Source: Pseudomonas kilonensis (GTDB lineage Bacteria; Pseudomonadota; Gammaproteobacteria; Pseudomonadales; Pseudomonadaceae). Taken from it: a stretch of 64,000 nt of DNA. The translations under genes and the position numbers were made by a program. The DNA lies in NCBI RefSeq assembly GCF_001269885.1, contig NZ_LHVH01000024.1, positions 62,001 to 126,000 on the forward strand, given 5' to 3'. Shown one piece after another: positions 34,806 through 43,526 of the stretch. Every line of letters begins with the position of its first letter. The stretch's first letter is position 1. Below the pieces are notes generated by a model. It did no database searches, was not told the origin of the DNA, and worked only from the letters and a program-made list of their open reading frames with translations.

Positions 34806-37800
34806 ATGACCTCGCCCACACCGGCCGACACCCCCTCCGAGTTGGCACAAAACGTCAGCCAGCAATTCGCCAGCCGCCCGACCTTCGAGCAGGTCGCGCA
34901 ACAAATGCTTGAACAAGCCATCACGGCAAAATACCCCTCGCTGACCATCGACCTCTCCAAGACCCAATTGGCAACGCCGAATGCAGCCGTTCACGCCTGG
35001 AACTTCCAACCCTTCATGCCCCTCGTGCTTGACTACCTGGCCCTCGACACACCCGTGGATTTCAGTTCACGGGGTCATCTTGACTGTTATCTTTCCGACT
35101 CGATTCCACACCGCCTTTGGTCAGGCGATGAAAAGCTGGACATGCAGGTCATCAAAAAGCTGTTGCTTGAACTGCCCTGGACCCTACCGATCGGGCTGGA
35201 GGATGCGCTGACCCGCTATTGGAACACCGACATCAGCCTCCACGCCCAAACCGACACCCATACCAGCCGCTGGCAATGGCTCAGCGACACCCTCAAAAAC
35301 CTGCTGCATATCCGTGGGCTGCAACAGCCAGGCCTCACGGAACCAGCACGCGAGACCCTGGAGCAGATCGTCCGCTGGCCGGACCGTGAGCAACGCTTCA
35401 GCCGCAATACGCCCCCCGTCTACGCCTACAGCCTGGAAAGTACCGTCACCCAGGGCACCTCCAGCACCGTACTGCCCAGCAACGAGATCCTCCTGCTTCA
35501 TTACACACGCTACGGGCTCATCATTCTGCTTTGCAGCCCCGGCAGCGCCGTGCAGTCCTTCGCATCGATGGACGCCTTCAATCGCCATTGGGGCGAACGG
35601 ATCGCCAGCCGCTACATTGTCGACACCGTCACCTGCCAACGCTACGAGATCGGCGGCAATGCCTTCGACACCCAGGCCGCCCTGATATTGGAGCAGCAAT
35701 TGGCCGACCTGAAGGCGGTGCAATTGCCCTCCCGAATTGGCCTGCAAGACCTCAAGACGCTCTACAACGAGCTAAGCGACCCGGCCCGCTATCTGCGCGA
35801 CGCGCCACGCCTCACGCCTGAAACATCGACACGACTCGAGCCGCTACTACCCGAATGGTTGAAACAGGCGTCCCTGGCCGATCAAACAAGGTTCCAGCGC
35901 TACAGCCTGGCGCTGGCCAGTGCCAAGAAACGCGATCAAGGACGAACCTCTCTCAGTGACCTCAAGACTTTTACGGCTGACGCTTTACTCACGCTGATGA
36001 GCAAAACCAATGACAGCAGCCCGGCCAAGGCTCCCCCCAGCCAGTTCCAACCCGACGATGTGGCGCTGGTTTTCACCGTCTCCGCGGGGTATCCGGGGAC
36101 CGTCGGCATCAGTGAGAAAAGAACGATGAGCCTGACTCAGCTGGCCATCGACAATCTCGTTGCACGCCCCAGTGGGCACCTGACACTCAGCCATCGCCTG
36201 GGTCTGGCGTTGCCTGCCTGGTTAACGCCGGACTTCATTACCCGCAAGGACGGGCTGATCGAACAGGCGGACATCGGCATGACCTATCCGCGTTATCTGC
36301 AACAGGAACTGTTGAGCGACTCGCCTCAAGCGCAGGAATACCAGCGAATGTTTGCCGAACAGCTCCCGGCGCAGTTGCCGCTTGAGGCACTGCAGCAAAC
36401 GCTCAACGACGAAAACGGCATGACCCGCCAAGGGCTGCGTCTCATTGAGGCCCTGCTGCAACCCGACACGGCTGGTCGGCAGGTTGACGGCCGCCCCGTG
36501 GTCATTCGACACCTGGCCTTCCTGCGCAAGCCCCTGGCCCGGCCCGACATCGTGACCAACATGTTCATCGTCGAGGCACAGGACGTCGAAACGGGTCCAC
36601 ACCTTTTGTATCGCCCCCTGTACGCGCCGTCGCTGCTGGCGTTCCCGACGCGCCAGGCCCTGTTGCAGGCCGTCGCCGCCAAAGGGGATTTGCAAGACAG
36701 CATCCTGACCTGGATGTCCGACAGCGCACGCCCGGTGTATGCCAATGGTGGTTTCGCGGAGCCACACATTGTGCGTTTTTTCCAGGGTGACGAATTCAAT
36801 CGTCCCGAAAAACCCGCTCCGGCGACACTCGCCACCCATGGCGCCAACGACGAACTGCTGCAATACCTGCACAAAGGCGAACTGATGCAGTACCTCTATG
36901 GCTGCAACGCCCAAGCGCTGGTCACCCAGGCCGACCGCCATTCAGTTTCCAACAGCGAAAGCCGCTGGGCGGTGTTTCTCCAGGGCGGCAGCCTGCTGTT
37001 CAATACGCTGCTGTTTCCGTTGCTGCGTGGCCCGGCCATGACCGTCGCCTGGCTATGGAGCCTGATGGCCAGCGCCAGTCATGATATCCCGGCCCTGAGC
37101 AGTGAAGATCCGACGACACGGGAACTCGCCGCCGTCGACTTGCTGGTCAACCTTGCCATGCTGGTGAGCCAATTTCCCTCCGCCCGTGCGCCCTCTCGTG
37201 CATCCGTGCCCACATCGGTCAAGGAACAAGCGATGCGCTCCCCCGCACCGCGTGTTGTCGAGCAGCAGTGGCCCGCACCCGCCTCGCCGAGAATCTTGGA
37301 AGGGTCCGTTGCCTTGCCCGGCGAACAATCCGAAGTCGCCAGCAGGACCCTCGATCTCAGGTACTCCACTCCCCGTTTCAATTTGACGCCGGAGCAACGC
37401 ACCCGCATAAGGCGCATGCAGGTACTGCGCCCTGCGTCACTGCCTGAGCCGATTCAATATGGTCCTTTCAAGGGCTTGTACGTGATCGGCAACAAATGGC
37501 ACGTATTCATGCAAGACAGCCTGTATCAGGTCAGCCCGGATCCGGACGGCAGCACCACGATTGTCGATCCGCTCGACCCCGCACGAACGGGTCCTGCGCT
37601 GCAATCAGACATTGACGGTAACTGGTCTATGGACCTGCGTTTACGCCTGCTGGGAGGCTCTCCCCCCAAACGCGTGGCGGACCAGCGTCGTCTCAATGCC
37701 CAAAGAGCCGCCGATTTGACCGGTGAGTTAACGGAATACCTCTCCCAGGAGTCCGGACGGGGAAAAGCCCTGGACATCGCCCAGCAAGTGATGACGAGGC

Positions 37801-39488
37801 TCGAAGAAGCAAGCGCTTATACCGAGGAGCAGCGCGCACCCAAACGAAAGGTGTTTTATGACCTGCTCAACGAGCAGACCGACATCTATTTGAAACTGCT
37901 GGACAGTGCGCCCGAACGCGCAAGGCTGGGCATTGGTTTGCCTTCCGCAAGCGTCCGCGGGCTGATGGAGAATGTCGTCAACAATGCCCGCAAGGCCTTC
38001 CTGATGGTGGAAATGGATCAACGGGCCCTCAATACCGCTCACCCGCAGTTTTTCGGAACGTTTGTGGAAGAAGACGTGGCTCGCGACATGCAGCGCTACG
38101 TGGTGTTCCTCGAAGCCATGAGCGACATCAATGATCGCGCCATCCATTGGCTGCAACTCAAGGATGAGTACCTGGAGAAGCTATTGAACCTGGATTCGGT
38201 GGGGGCCCAAGCGTTCGACCGCCTGACCCGCGGCCGTCCGCAGAATGAAAGGAATGTCATAGGCACCAAGGCCCTGCAGTTGGCCGCCCTGCCGATACTG
38301 GCCATCAAACACCCGGAAACCGACTTGCCCGATAGCCTGTATCGCATCGTCAAGCCATTGGCCGAGCAAGTACGCTCCCACGCTGACCTGCAACTGTACG
38401 ACCTGAGCGCCTCTGAGCAGCTTGAGGTACTGACCAGCCTGACCGAGCATTATGGCGAAGCCCTCGACGCCTTGCAGGGCATGAAAACCCTTTATGCCGA
38501 CGATATCAACGACGCCTATTTCGAGAAGCTGACCACGCTGCTTGACAGCCTGTACCAGGATGCGTCCGGCAAACTGGCGGCAGAAGTCAAACCCGAACCG
38601 ACACCGCGCAAGCGCGCGCCCAAACGTCCCAAAGCACCTTCCGGAAGTCCTCAGAAAAAGGTGATCAAGACCCGCAGGAGTGGCGTTCTGATTGGTGACC
38701 TGAAACCGGCCGGCACCTCCTTGCCGATTGAAGTCGTCGAGTTGCGCTCCCAAGTCGACGATCAGGTGCTGTCCACCTATTCGCGTCACGACGACGTCTG
38801 GGACGTTGTCGACGTACGCCGACCGGCTCGAGCCCCCAGGACCCGATCGGTCAACGCGATCAAGGGCGATGCGCGAACACTGCTGGAGGAGCTGGAAGAA
38901 CGTCTTCGCCGCGCTGAAAGCTATAAAAAGCGTTGCCGTCATCCTCAGGAAATCGAAGAGATCATGAACAATGAGGCCAGTCGCTTCCGTACGCTTTCTG
39001 AAGAACTCGACAGGGCCTTCTCAGCCTCACAAACGCCACGCACGCCGGCCGATCAAGCGCTGGGCAGGCAGTTGACCGAGGCCATTTCCAGACTGACGTC
39101 CAGGGGCAGCGCCCTGCGTGTCGAATTGAGCCTGCACCTGCCGCCCACCGACGGCAACCTCCAGTACCTGTTCGAACAGAACCTGATACAAGTCGCGCGA
39201 CTGGGTGAGCGCAAAGCGTTGAAAGGCGCCCGCAAGGACTTCCTCCAGGAATATGCCATCAACAACCGTGACGGCTTCCCCCTCTGGTACGCGCATTTTC
39301 ACTACGAAAAAATCGATACGCCGAAAGCCGACTACAGCGTCGCCCACCTGAAAACCAAGGCACAACGCCGGGAAGACTATCACTCGCTGCTCGCCAAGGC
39401 GGATAGTCCCTACGCGGTGGTGAATGTGCATCGAGGGAACATCGGCAAGCTCATGGCGCAGAGCAAGTTCTTGCCGTTGGCGACCTGA
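34806..39488 (+). CDS. Giant dermonecrotic-toxin-like (DUF6543) protein
   Basis: A 1560-residue protein. The ATG at 34806 follows AAAAGGA at 7 bases and gives MTSPTPADTPSELAQNV. There is no signal peptide. A hydrophobic region lies at about residues 723-790 (LLFNTLLFPLLRGPAMTVAW, then VDLLVNLAMLVSQF). A basic Lys/Arg/Pro linker lies near 1268, and predicted helices follow. The closing block near 1493 (WYAHFHYEKIDTPKADYSVA) is one I associate with DUF6543 proteins of Pseudomonas, which are annotated as dermonecrotic-toxin-domain proteins. Their activity and export route are mostly unknown. No immunity gene, secretion system or effector chaperone is adjacent. The mode of action cannot be stated. 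Confidence 0.8.
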   Translation: MTSPTPADTPSELAQNVSQQFASRPTFEQVAQQMLEQAITAKYPSLTIDLSKTQLATPNAAVHAWNFQPFMPLVLDYLALDTPVDFSSRGHLDCYLSDSIPHRLWSGDEKLDMQVIKKLLLELPWTLPIGLEDALTRYWNTDISLHAQTDTHTSRWQWLSDTLKNLLHIRGLQQPGLTEPARETLEQIVRWPDREQRFSRNTPPVYAYSLESTVTQGTSSTVLPSNEILLLHYTRYGLIILLCSPGSAVQSFASMDAFNRHWGERIASRYIVDTVTCQRYEIGGNAFDTQAALILEQQLADLKAVQLPSRIGLQDLKTLYNELSDPARYLRDAPRLTPETSTRLEPLLPEWLKQASLADQTRFQRYSLALASAKKRDQGRTSLSDLKTFTADALLTLMSKTNDSSPAKAPPSQFQPDDVALVFTVSAGYPGTVGISEKRTMSLTQLAIDNLVARPSGHLTLSHRLGLALPAWLTPDFITRKDGLIEQADIGMTYPRYLQQELLSDSPQAQEYQRMFAEQLPAQLPLEALQQTLNDENGMTRQGLRLIEALLQPDTAGRQVDGRPVVIRHLAFLRKPLARPDIVTNMFIVEAQDVETGPHLLYRPLYAPSLLAFPTRQALLQAVAAKGDLQDSILTWMSDSARPVYANGGFAEPHIVRFFQGDEFNRPEKPAPATLATHGANDELLQYLHKGELMQYLYGCNAQALVTQADRHSVSNSESRWAVFLQGGSLLFNTLLFPLLRGPAMTVAWLWSLMASASHDIPALSSEDPTTRELAAVDLLVNLAMLVSQFPSARAPSRASVPTSVKEQAMRSPAPRVVEQQWPAPASPRILEGSVALPGEQSEVASRTLDLRYSTPRFNLTPEQRTRIRRMQVLRPASLPEPIQYGPFKGLYVIGNKWHVFMQDSLYQVSPDPDGSTTIVDPLDPARTGPALQSDIDGNWSMDLRLRLLGGSPPKRVADQRRLNAQRAADLTGELTEYLSQESGRGKALDIAQQVMTRLEEASAYTEEQRAPKRKVFYDLLNEQTDIYLKLLDSAPERARLGIGLPSASVRGLMENVVNNARKAFLMVEMDQRALNTAHPQFFGTFVEEDVARDMQRYVVFLEAMSDINDRAIHWLQLKDEYLEKLLNLDSVGAQAFDRLTRGRPQNERNVIGTKALQLAALPILAIKHPETDLPDSLYRIVKPLAEQVRSHADLQLYDLSASEQLEVLTSLTEHYGEALDALQGMKTLYADDINDAYFEKLTTLLDSLYQDASGKLAAEVKPEPTPRKRAPKRPKAPSGSPQKKVIKTRRSGVLIGDLKPAGTSLPIEVVELRSQVDDQVLSTYSRHDDVWDVVDVRRPARAPRTRSVNAIKGDARTLLEELEERLRRAESYKKRCRHPQEIEEIMNNEASRFRTLSEELDRAFSASQTPRTPADQALGRQLTEAISRLTSRGSALRVELSLHLPPTDGNLQYLFEQNLIQVARLGERKALKGARKDFLQEYAINNRDGFPLWYAHFHYEKIDTPKADYSVAHLKTKAQRREDYHSLLAKADSPYAVVNVHRGNIGKLMAQSKFLPLAT

Positions 39489-39582
39489 TGACAACGCAAG
39501 CGTAAGGGTTGTGATGCCGCTCACCCAAGGCGGGGTCATTCATTGTGGCTAGGAATGATCAGCGTCTGAGCACCAGAAAAAC

Positions 39583-39673
39583 CTGTGGGAGCGAGCTTGC
39601 TCGCGATTGCGCACTGACATTCAACACCTTCATTGACTGTCACACCGCTATCGCGAGCAAGCTCGCTCCCACA
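39583..39673. repeat. REPIN, GTGGGAGCGAGCTTGC class
   Basis: Inverted arms TGTGGGAGCGAGCTTGCTCG and complement, in the gap between the convergent toxin-like and RND transporter genes. Confidence 0.9.
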
Positions 39674-39694
39674 TTGGGCAGGTTCTATCGTCGA

Positions 39695-42070
39695 TCAATG
39701 AGCAAACAATGAATTGCCCTTCTGCCCCGCCAGTTTCTCGGGCTTGATCAGGAACCGCGCCAGCGCCGGCAACAGCCACAACGCGCCGAACATGTTCCAC
39801 AGCAACATGAACGTCAGCATCAACCCCATGTCCGCCTGGAACTTGATGGCCGAGAAGATCCAGGTGCACACGCCGATCGCCAGGCACAAACCGGTGAACA
39901 GCACCGCCTTGCCGGTGGATTTCAGTGTCTGGTAGTAAGCCTCCTGCAACGGCAACCCGGCCCGCAGGAAACTTTCCAGGCGGCTGTAGATGTAGATGCC
40001 GTAGTCCACGCCGATGCCCACGCCCAGGGCCACGACTGGCAAGGTCGCGACCTTCACGCCAATGCCCATGAACGCCATCAGGGCGTTGCCCAGCACCGAG
40101 GTCAGCACCAGCGGCAGCACGATGCACAGCGTCGCCGCCCAGGAACGGAAGGTGATCATGCACATGGTCGCCACGCAGATGTACACCAGGACCAGGATGG
40201 TCAGCTCCGATTCCTTGATCACTTCATTGGTGGCCGCCTCGATGCCGGCGTTACCGGCGGCAAGGATGAATTCCAGGCCATCGCGGTTGTTTTCCTTGGC
40301 AAAGTCCTGCACCGCCTTCACCGCACGGTCCAGGGTCTCGGCCTTGTGGTCGTTGAGGAACACCAGCACCGGCGCCAGGGAGCAACTGTTGTTGTACAGG
40401 CCATCGGCCCGGGCAATGGAGTTGTTCAGCACGTCAGGGTTGCGCGACAGGGTCTCCCATTTCAGGTTGCCCTCGTTCATGCCCTTGATCATTTGCTTGG
40501 ACACAGTCACCAGGGAAATCGCCGACTGCACCCCCTCGGTGTTCTGCATCTTCCACATCAGCTCGTCGATGGGGGCCATGGCTTCATAGCGCGAGCAACC
40601 TTCGGTCTTGGTCTTGACCATCACCACCAGTACATCGGAGCTGGTGGAATAATTGCTGATGATGAAATTGTTGTCCTGGTTGTAGCGCGAGTCCGGACGC
40701 AATTCCGGCGCGCCCTGGTCCAGGTCACCGATCTTCAGGTTCTGGCTGTACCAGAGGCCACCGCCAAAGGCGACCACCGCCAGGGCAATGGACACCGGCG
40801 CGACCTTGGCGCTGGCGAAGTTCGACAGCAGGCGCCAGAACGGATGTTCGCGGGTCGCGTCTTTCTTGCTGCGCTCGACCGCACGCTTGCTGATGCCGGC
40901 GTAGGAGATCGCCACCGGCAGCAGGATCAAGTTGGTGAACACGATCACCGCCACGCCGATGGAGGCGCCGATGGCCAGTTCGCGGATCACGCCGATGTCG
41001 ATGATCAGCAAGGTGATGAAGCCCACGGCGTCCGCCAGGATCGCGATCATCCCCGGCAGGAACAACTGCCGGAAGGTACGCCGCGCCGCTGTCAGGGCGT
41101 TGTCCGCCTCGCTGGACTGCAAGGCGATGCCGTTGATTTTCTGCACCCCATGGGAGATGCCGATGGCGAAGATCAGGAACGGCACCAGCATCGAGTACGG
41201 ATCCAGGCCGAAACCGGCCGCATGCATCAACCCCAGTTGCCAGACCACGGCCACCAGGGTGGTGGTCAACACCGCCACGGTGCTGCGCATGCAGTTGGTG
41301 AACCAGTACAGCAGGATCAGGGTGATGACGAAGGCCACGCCGAAGAACAGCACCACCATGATCAGGCCGTCGATCAGGTCGCCGACCTTCTTGGCGAAAC
41401 CGACGATGTGGATCTGCACGTTGGGGTTCTGGGCTTCGAACTTGTTGCGGATCTTGTCTTCAAGCTCGTGGGAGAACTTCTGGTAATCCAGGGCGAGCAA
41501 CTTGCCCTGGTCCTGCGGGTCGGGATAAGACTCCAGCAGCGGGATGTCGATGATGCTCGACTTGAAGTCGTTGGCCACCAGGCGCCCGACCTGGCCGGAC
41601 TTGAGCACGTTGTTGCGCAGCAGGTCGAGGCTGTCGGCCGAACCGTTGTAGCTCTGGGGGATCACCTCACCACCGGCGAAGCCCTCCTCCGTCACTTCGG
41701 TCCAGCGCACGCTGGGGCTCCACAACGACTTGAGCCCGGAACGGTCGACGCCGGAGATGTAGAAGACCTCGTCGTGGATCTGGCGCAGGGTCTCCATGTA
41801 GTCCTTGGAGAAGATGTCGCCATTGGTGGCTTCCACGGAAATACGCACCGTGTTGCCGAGGTTCGCCAGGTCGTTGCGGTGCTCGAGCATCTTCTGGATG
41901 AAGGGGTGCTCGAGGGGGATCATTTTTTCGAAACTGGTGGAGGGCCGGATCAGCGTGGCCTGCCAGAACAGGAAAACGCTGACCAACAGGCAAATGATGA
42001 TCACTGCCGGGCGGTTGTTGAAAATCAGGCGCTCGAGGAACGTCGCCTTGTCTTGGTGATGACTGCTCAT
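39695..42070 (-). CDS. RND-superfamily (MMPL-type) inner-membrane transporter
   Basis: A 791-residue protein with duplicated RND architecture. There are two membrane-anchored halves, each with one segment before and five after a periplasmic loop. Landmark strings are LVPFLIFAIGISHGVQKING in the first half and ALGVGIGVDYGIYIYSRLES in the second, the RND/MMPL sterol-sensing-like region. It lacks the size of HAE1 drug pumps (about 1040) and fits the hydrophobe/lipid-type exporters. It is paired with the exported YCF48-like protein upstream (43-bp gap) and so probably co-transcribed. The cargo is unknown; similar pairs occur near lipid or sterol metabolism genes in other Proteobacteria. Confidence 0.9.
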   Translation of the reverse strand: MSSHHQDKATFLERLIFNNRPAVIIICLLVSVFLFWQATLIRPSTSFEKMIPLEHPFIQKMLEHRNDLANLGNTVRISVEATNGDIFSKDYMETLRQIHDEVFYISGVDRSGLKSLWSPSVRWTEVTEEGFAGGEVIPQSYNGSADSLDLLRNNVLKSGQVGRLVANDFKSSIIDIPLLESYPDPQDQGKLLALDYQKFSHELEDKIRNKFEAQNPNVQIHIVGFAKKVGDLIDGLIMVVLFFGVAFVITLILLYWFTNCMRSTVAVLTTTLVAVVWQLGLMHAAGFGLDPYSMLVPFLIFAIGISHGVQKINGIALQSSEADNALTAARRTFRQLFLPGMIAILADAVGFITLLIIDIGVIRELAIGASIGVAVIVFTNLILLPVAISYAGISKRAVERSKKDATREHPFWRLLSNFASAKVAPVSIALAVVAFGGGLWYSQNLKIGDLDQGAPELRPDSRYNQDNNFIISNYSTSSDVLVVMVKTKTEGCSRYEAMAPIDELMWKMQNTEGVQSAISLVTVSKQMIKGMNEGNLKWETLSRNPDVLNNSIARADGLYNNSCSLAPVLVFLNDHKAETLDRAVKAVQDFAKENNRDGLEFILAAGNAGIEAATNEVIKESELTILVLVYICVATMCMITFRSWAATLCIVLPLVLTSVLGNALMAFMGIGVKVATLPVVALGVGIGVDYGIYIYSRLESFLRAGLPLQEAYYQTLKSTGKAVLFTGLCLAIGVCTWIFSAIKFQADMGLMLTFMLLWNMFGALWLLPALARFLIKPEKLAGQKGNSLFAH

Positions 42071-42113
42071 GGGTTCCGCCTTCTTGTTTTTGTGCCCGTC
42101 TTGCAGGACTGAC

Positions 42114-43166
42114 TCATTTGCTCAGTTCGGCGCCGGTGGACGTGGTGGCACGCACGCCGCCTTGCCCCGCCAGGATCAGGTTGCCGTTGCCTGCCGCCGT
42201 GACGGCTGCCACGGAAATCCGGTCCGGGCGGTTGAACACGCTGAAGGTCTCGCCGTCGTCGGTACTGCGCACCACGCTGCCGCCGTTGCCGACAATCACG
42301 ATGGAACCGTCCGCCAGCAGCGTGGCGCCTGACAGGCCGAACTCCAGGGCACCGCGCGCGGCCTTGAGCTCGACCTGATCCCACGTGCCGCCGAAGTCAG
42401 TGGAACGATACAGGTTGCCGCGCAAGCCGTAGGCCAGCAGCGTCGACGGCTGGGCGGTGCCGATGACCCCGAACAGCGAGCCTTCGTACGGGCCTTCGAC
42501 CTTTTCCCAGGTCTGGCCCCAGTCGGCGGAGCGGAACATGCTGCCGGCCTCGCCGACAATGAACAGCCCGGCGTCTTTCACGGCGGCTATCGCATTGAGG
42601 TGGAACTGGTCTTCGTTTTCGAGGCGGTCGCTGGCGTCTTCCCAGTGCTTGCCGCCGTCGGTGGTTTCCAGCAGTGCGCCGTAGGCGCCCACGGCGAAAC
42701 CGTTGCTGGCATCCTTGAACCAGACGTCCAGCAAGGGTGCTTCGCGGGTAAGGTCTTCGAATTGCTTGGTCCAGGTGCTGCCACCGTCATCGCTGGCGAG
42801 GATCTGCGCGTCGTGCCCCACGGCCCAGCCGTGTTTGTCATCGACGAAAAATACCGCGGTGAGCAGTTGGCGAGTCGGCACCTTGGCCTGGGTCCAGGAC
42901 GTGCCCTGGTCGTCGGAATAGACAATGTGCCCACGGTCACCGACCGCCACCAGGCGCTGGCCGGCGTGGACCACATCGAGCATCAGGGTTTTGCTGGCCT
43001 TGGCCGACTCGACGGAATAGATGACATCGGACGTCGACGCCGCAACAGCCATCACCGGTGCCGACAATACCGCAGAGCCCAGCAGCGAGAGCGCCGAAGC
43101 CAGCAACGCAACTCTGCGCAGCATCGGCGGCCGGCTGCGGCCCACAGCCATGACAGGCTCATTCAT
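42114..43166 (-). CDS. Exported YCF48/BNR-like beta-propeller protein
   Basis: A 350-residue protein whose signal region is MLRRVALLASALSLLGSAVL, following a short basic N-terminus. The ATG at 43166 has AAAGG 4 bases upstream; the frame is open 28 codons more with no ribosome site. The mature protein is a propeller of repeated strands with a GDRGHIVYSDDQGTSWTQ motif. Later copies are GHDAQILASDDGGSTWTKQ, GAYGALLETTDGGKHWEDAS and GEAGSMFRSADWGQTWEKVE. These are BNR/YCF48-type blades. In this context it is likely a periplasmic partner of the adjacent RND transporter. Confidence 0.87.
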   Translation of the reverse strand: MNEPVMAVGRSRPPMLRRVALLASALSLLGSAVLSAPVMAVAASTSDVIYSVESAKASKTLMLDVVHAGQRLVAVGDRGHIVYSDDQGTSWTQAKVPTRQLLTAVFFVDDKHGWAVGHDAQILASDDGGSTWTKQFEDLTREAPLLDVWFKDASNGFAVGAYGALLETTDGGKHWEDASDRLENEDQFHLNAIAAVKDAGLFIVGEAGSMFRSADWGQTWEKVEGPYEGSLFGVIGTAQPSTLLAYGLRGNLYRSTDFGGTWDQVELKAARGALEFGLSGATLLADGSIVIVGNGGSVVRSTDDGETFSVFNRPDRISVAAVTAAGNGNLILAGQGGVRATTSTGAELSK

Positions 43167-43265
43167 AGACCTTTCCCCCATTATTATTGTTATGGCTTGG
43201 TGTGTTGCCAGTCCTGGAGCATAGTCCTGAAACCTGCAATCTAGAGCCACTTCGGAAGCTGATCT

Positions 43266-43295
43266 ATCCTATCGGGCTTTCGAAAGGTCTGACAA
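43266..43295 (-). promoter_or_regulatory. Candidate sigma-70 promoter for the YCF48-RND pair
   Basis: On the minus strand TTGTCA (43290-43295) is followed after 18 bases by TAGGAT (43266-43271), about 100 bases before the start at 43166. The match is moderate. The rest of the 360-bp gap 43167-43526 holds only the REPIN at 43374. Confidence 0.42.
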
Positions 43296-43373
43296 TCGAC
43301 ACCGCGTTATCTTTTGTTAACCACGGGGCTATTGGCCAAGGGTGAATCAGAAGACATTCGCGAGGGTGATGAA

Positions 43374-43505
43374 TGTGGCGAGGGGATTTATCCCCGTTGG
43401 GCTGCGCAGCAGCCCCAAAGCAGTGAACTCAGTTTTCCTGACACACCGAGTTGCATGGTTTGGGGGCTGCTTCGCAGCCCAGCGGGGATAAATCCCCTCG
43501 CCACA
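43374..43505. repeat. REPIN-like element, TGTGGCGAGGGG class
   Basis: Second copy of the class at 6923, with inverted arms TGTGGCGAGGGGATTTATCC and complement. It ends 21 bases before the pepN stop at 43527. Confidence 0.88.
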
Positions 43506-43526
43506 AAAAGGCAATGCGCAGCCCGG

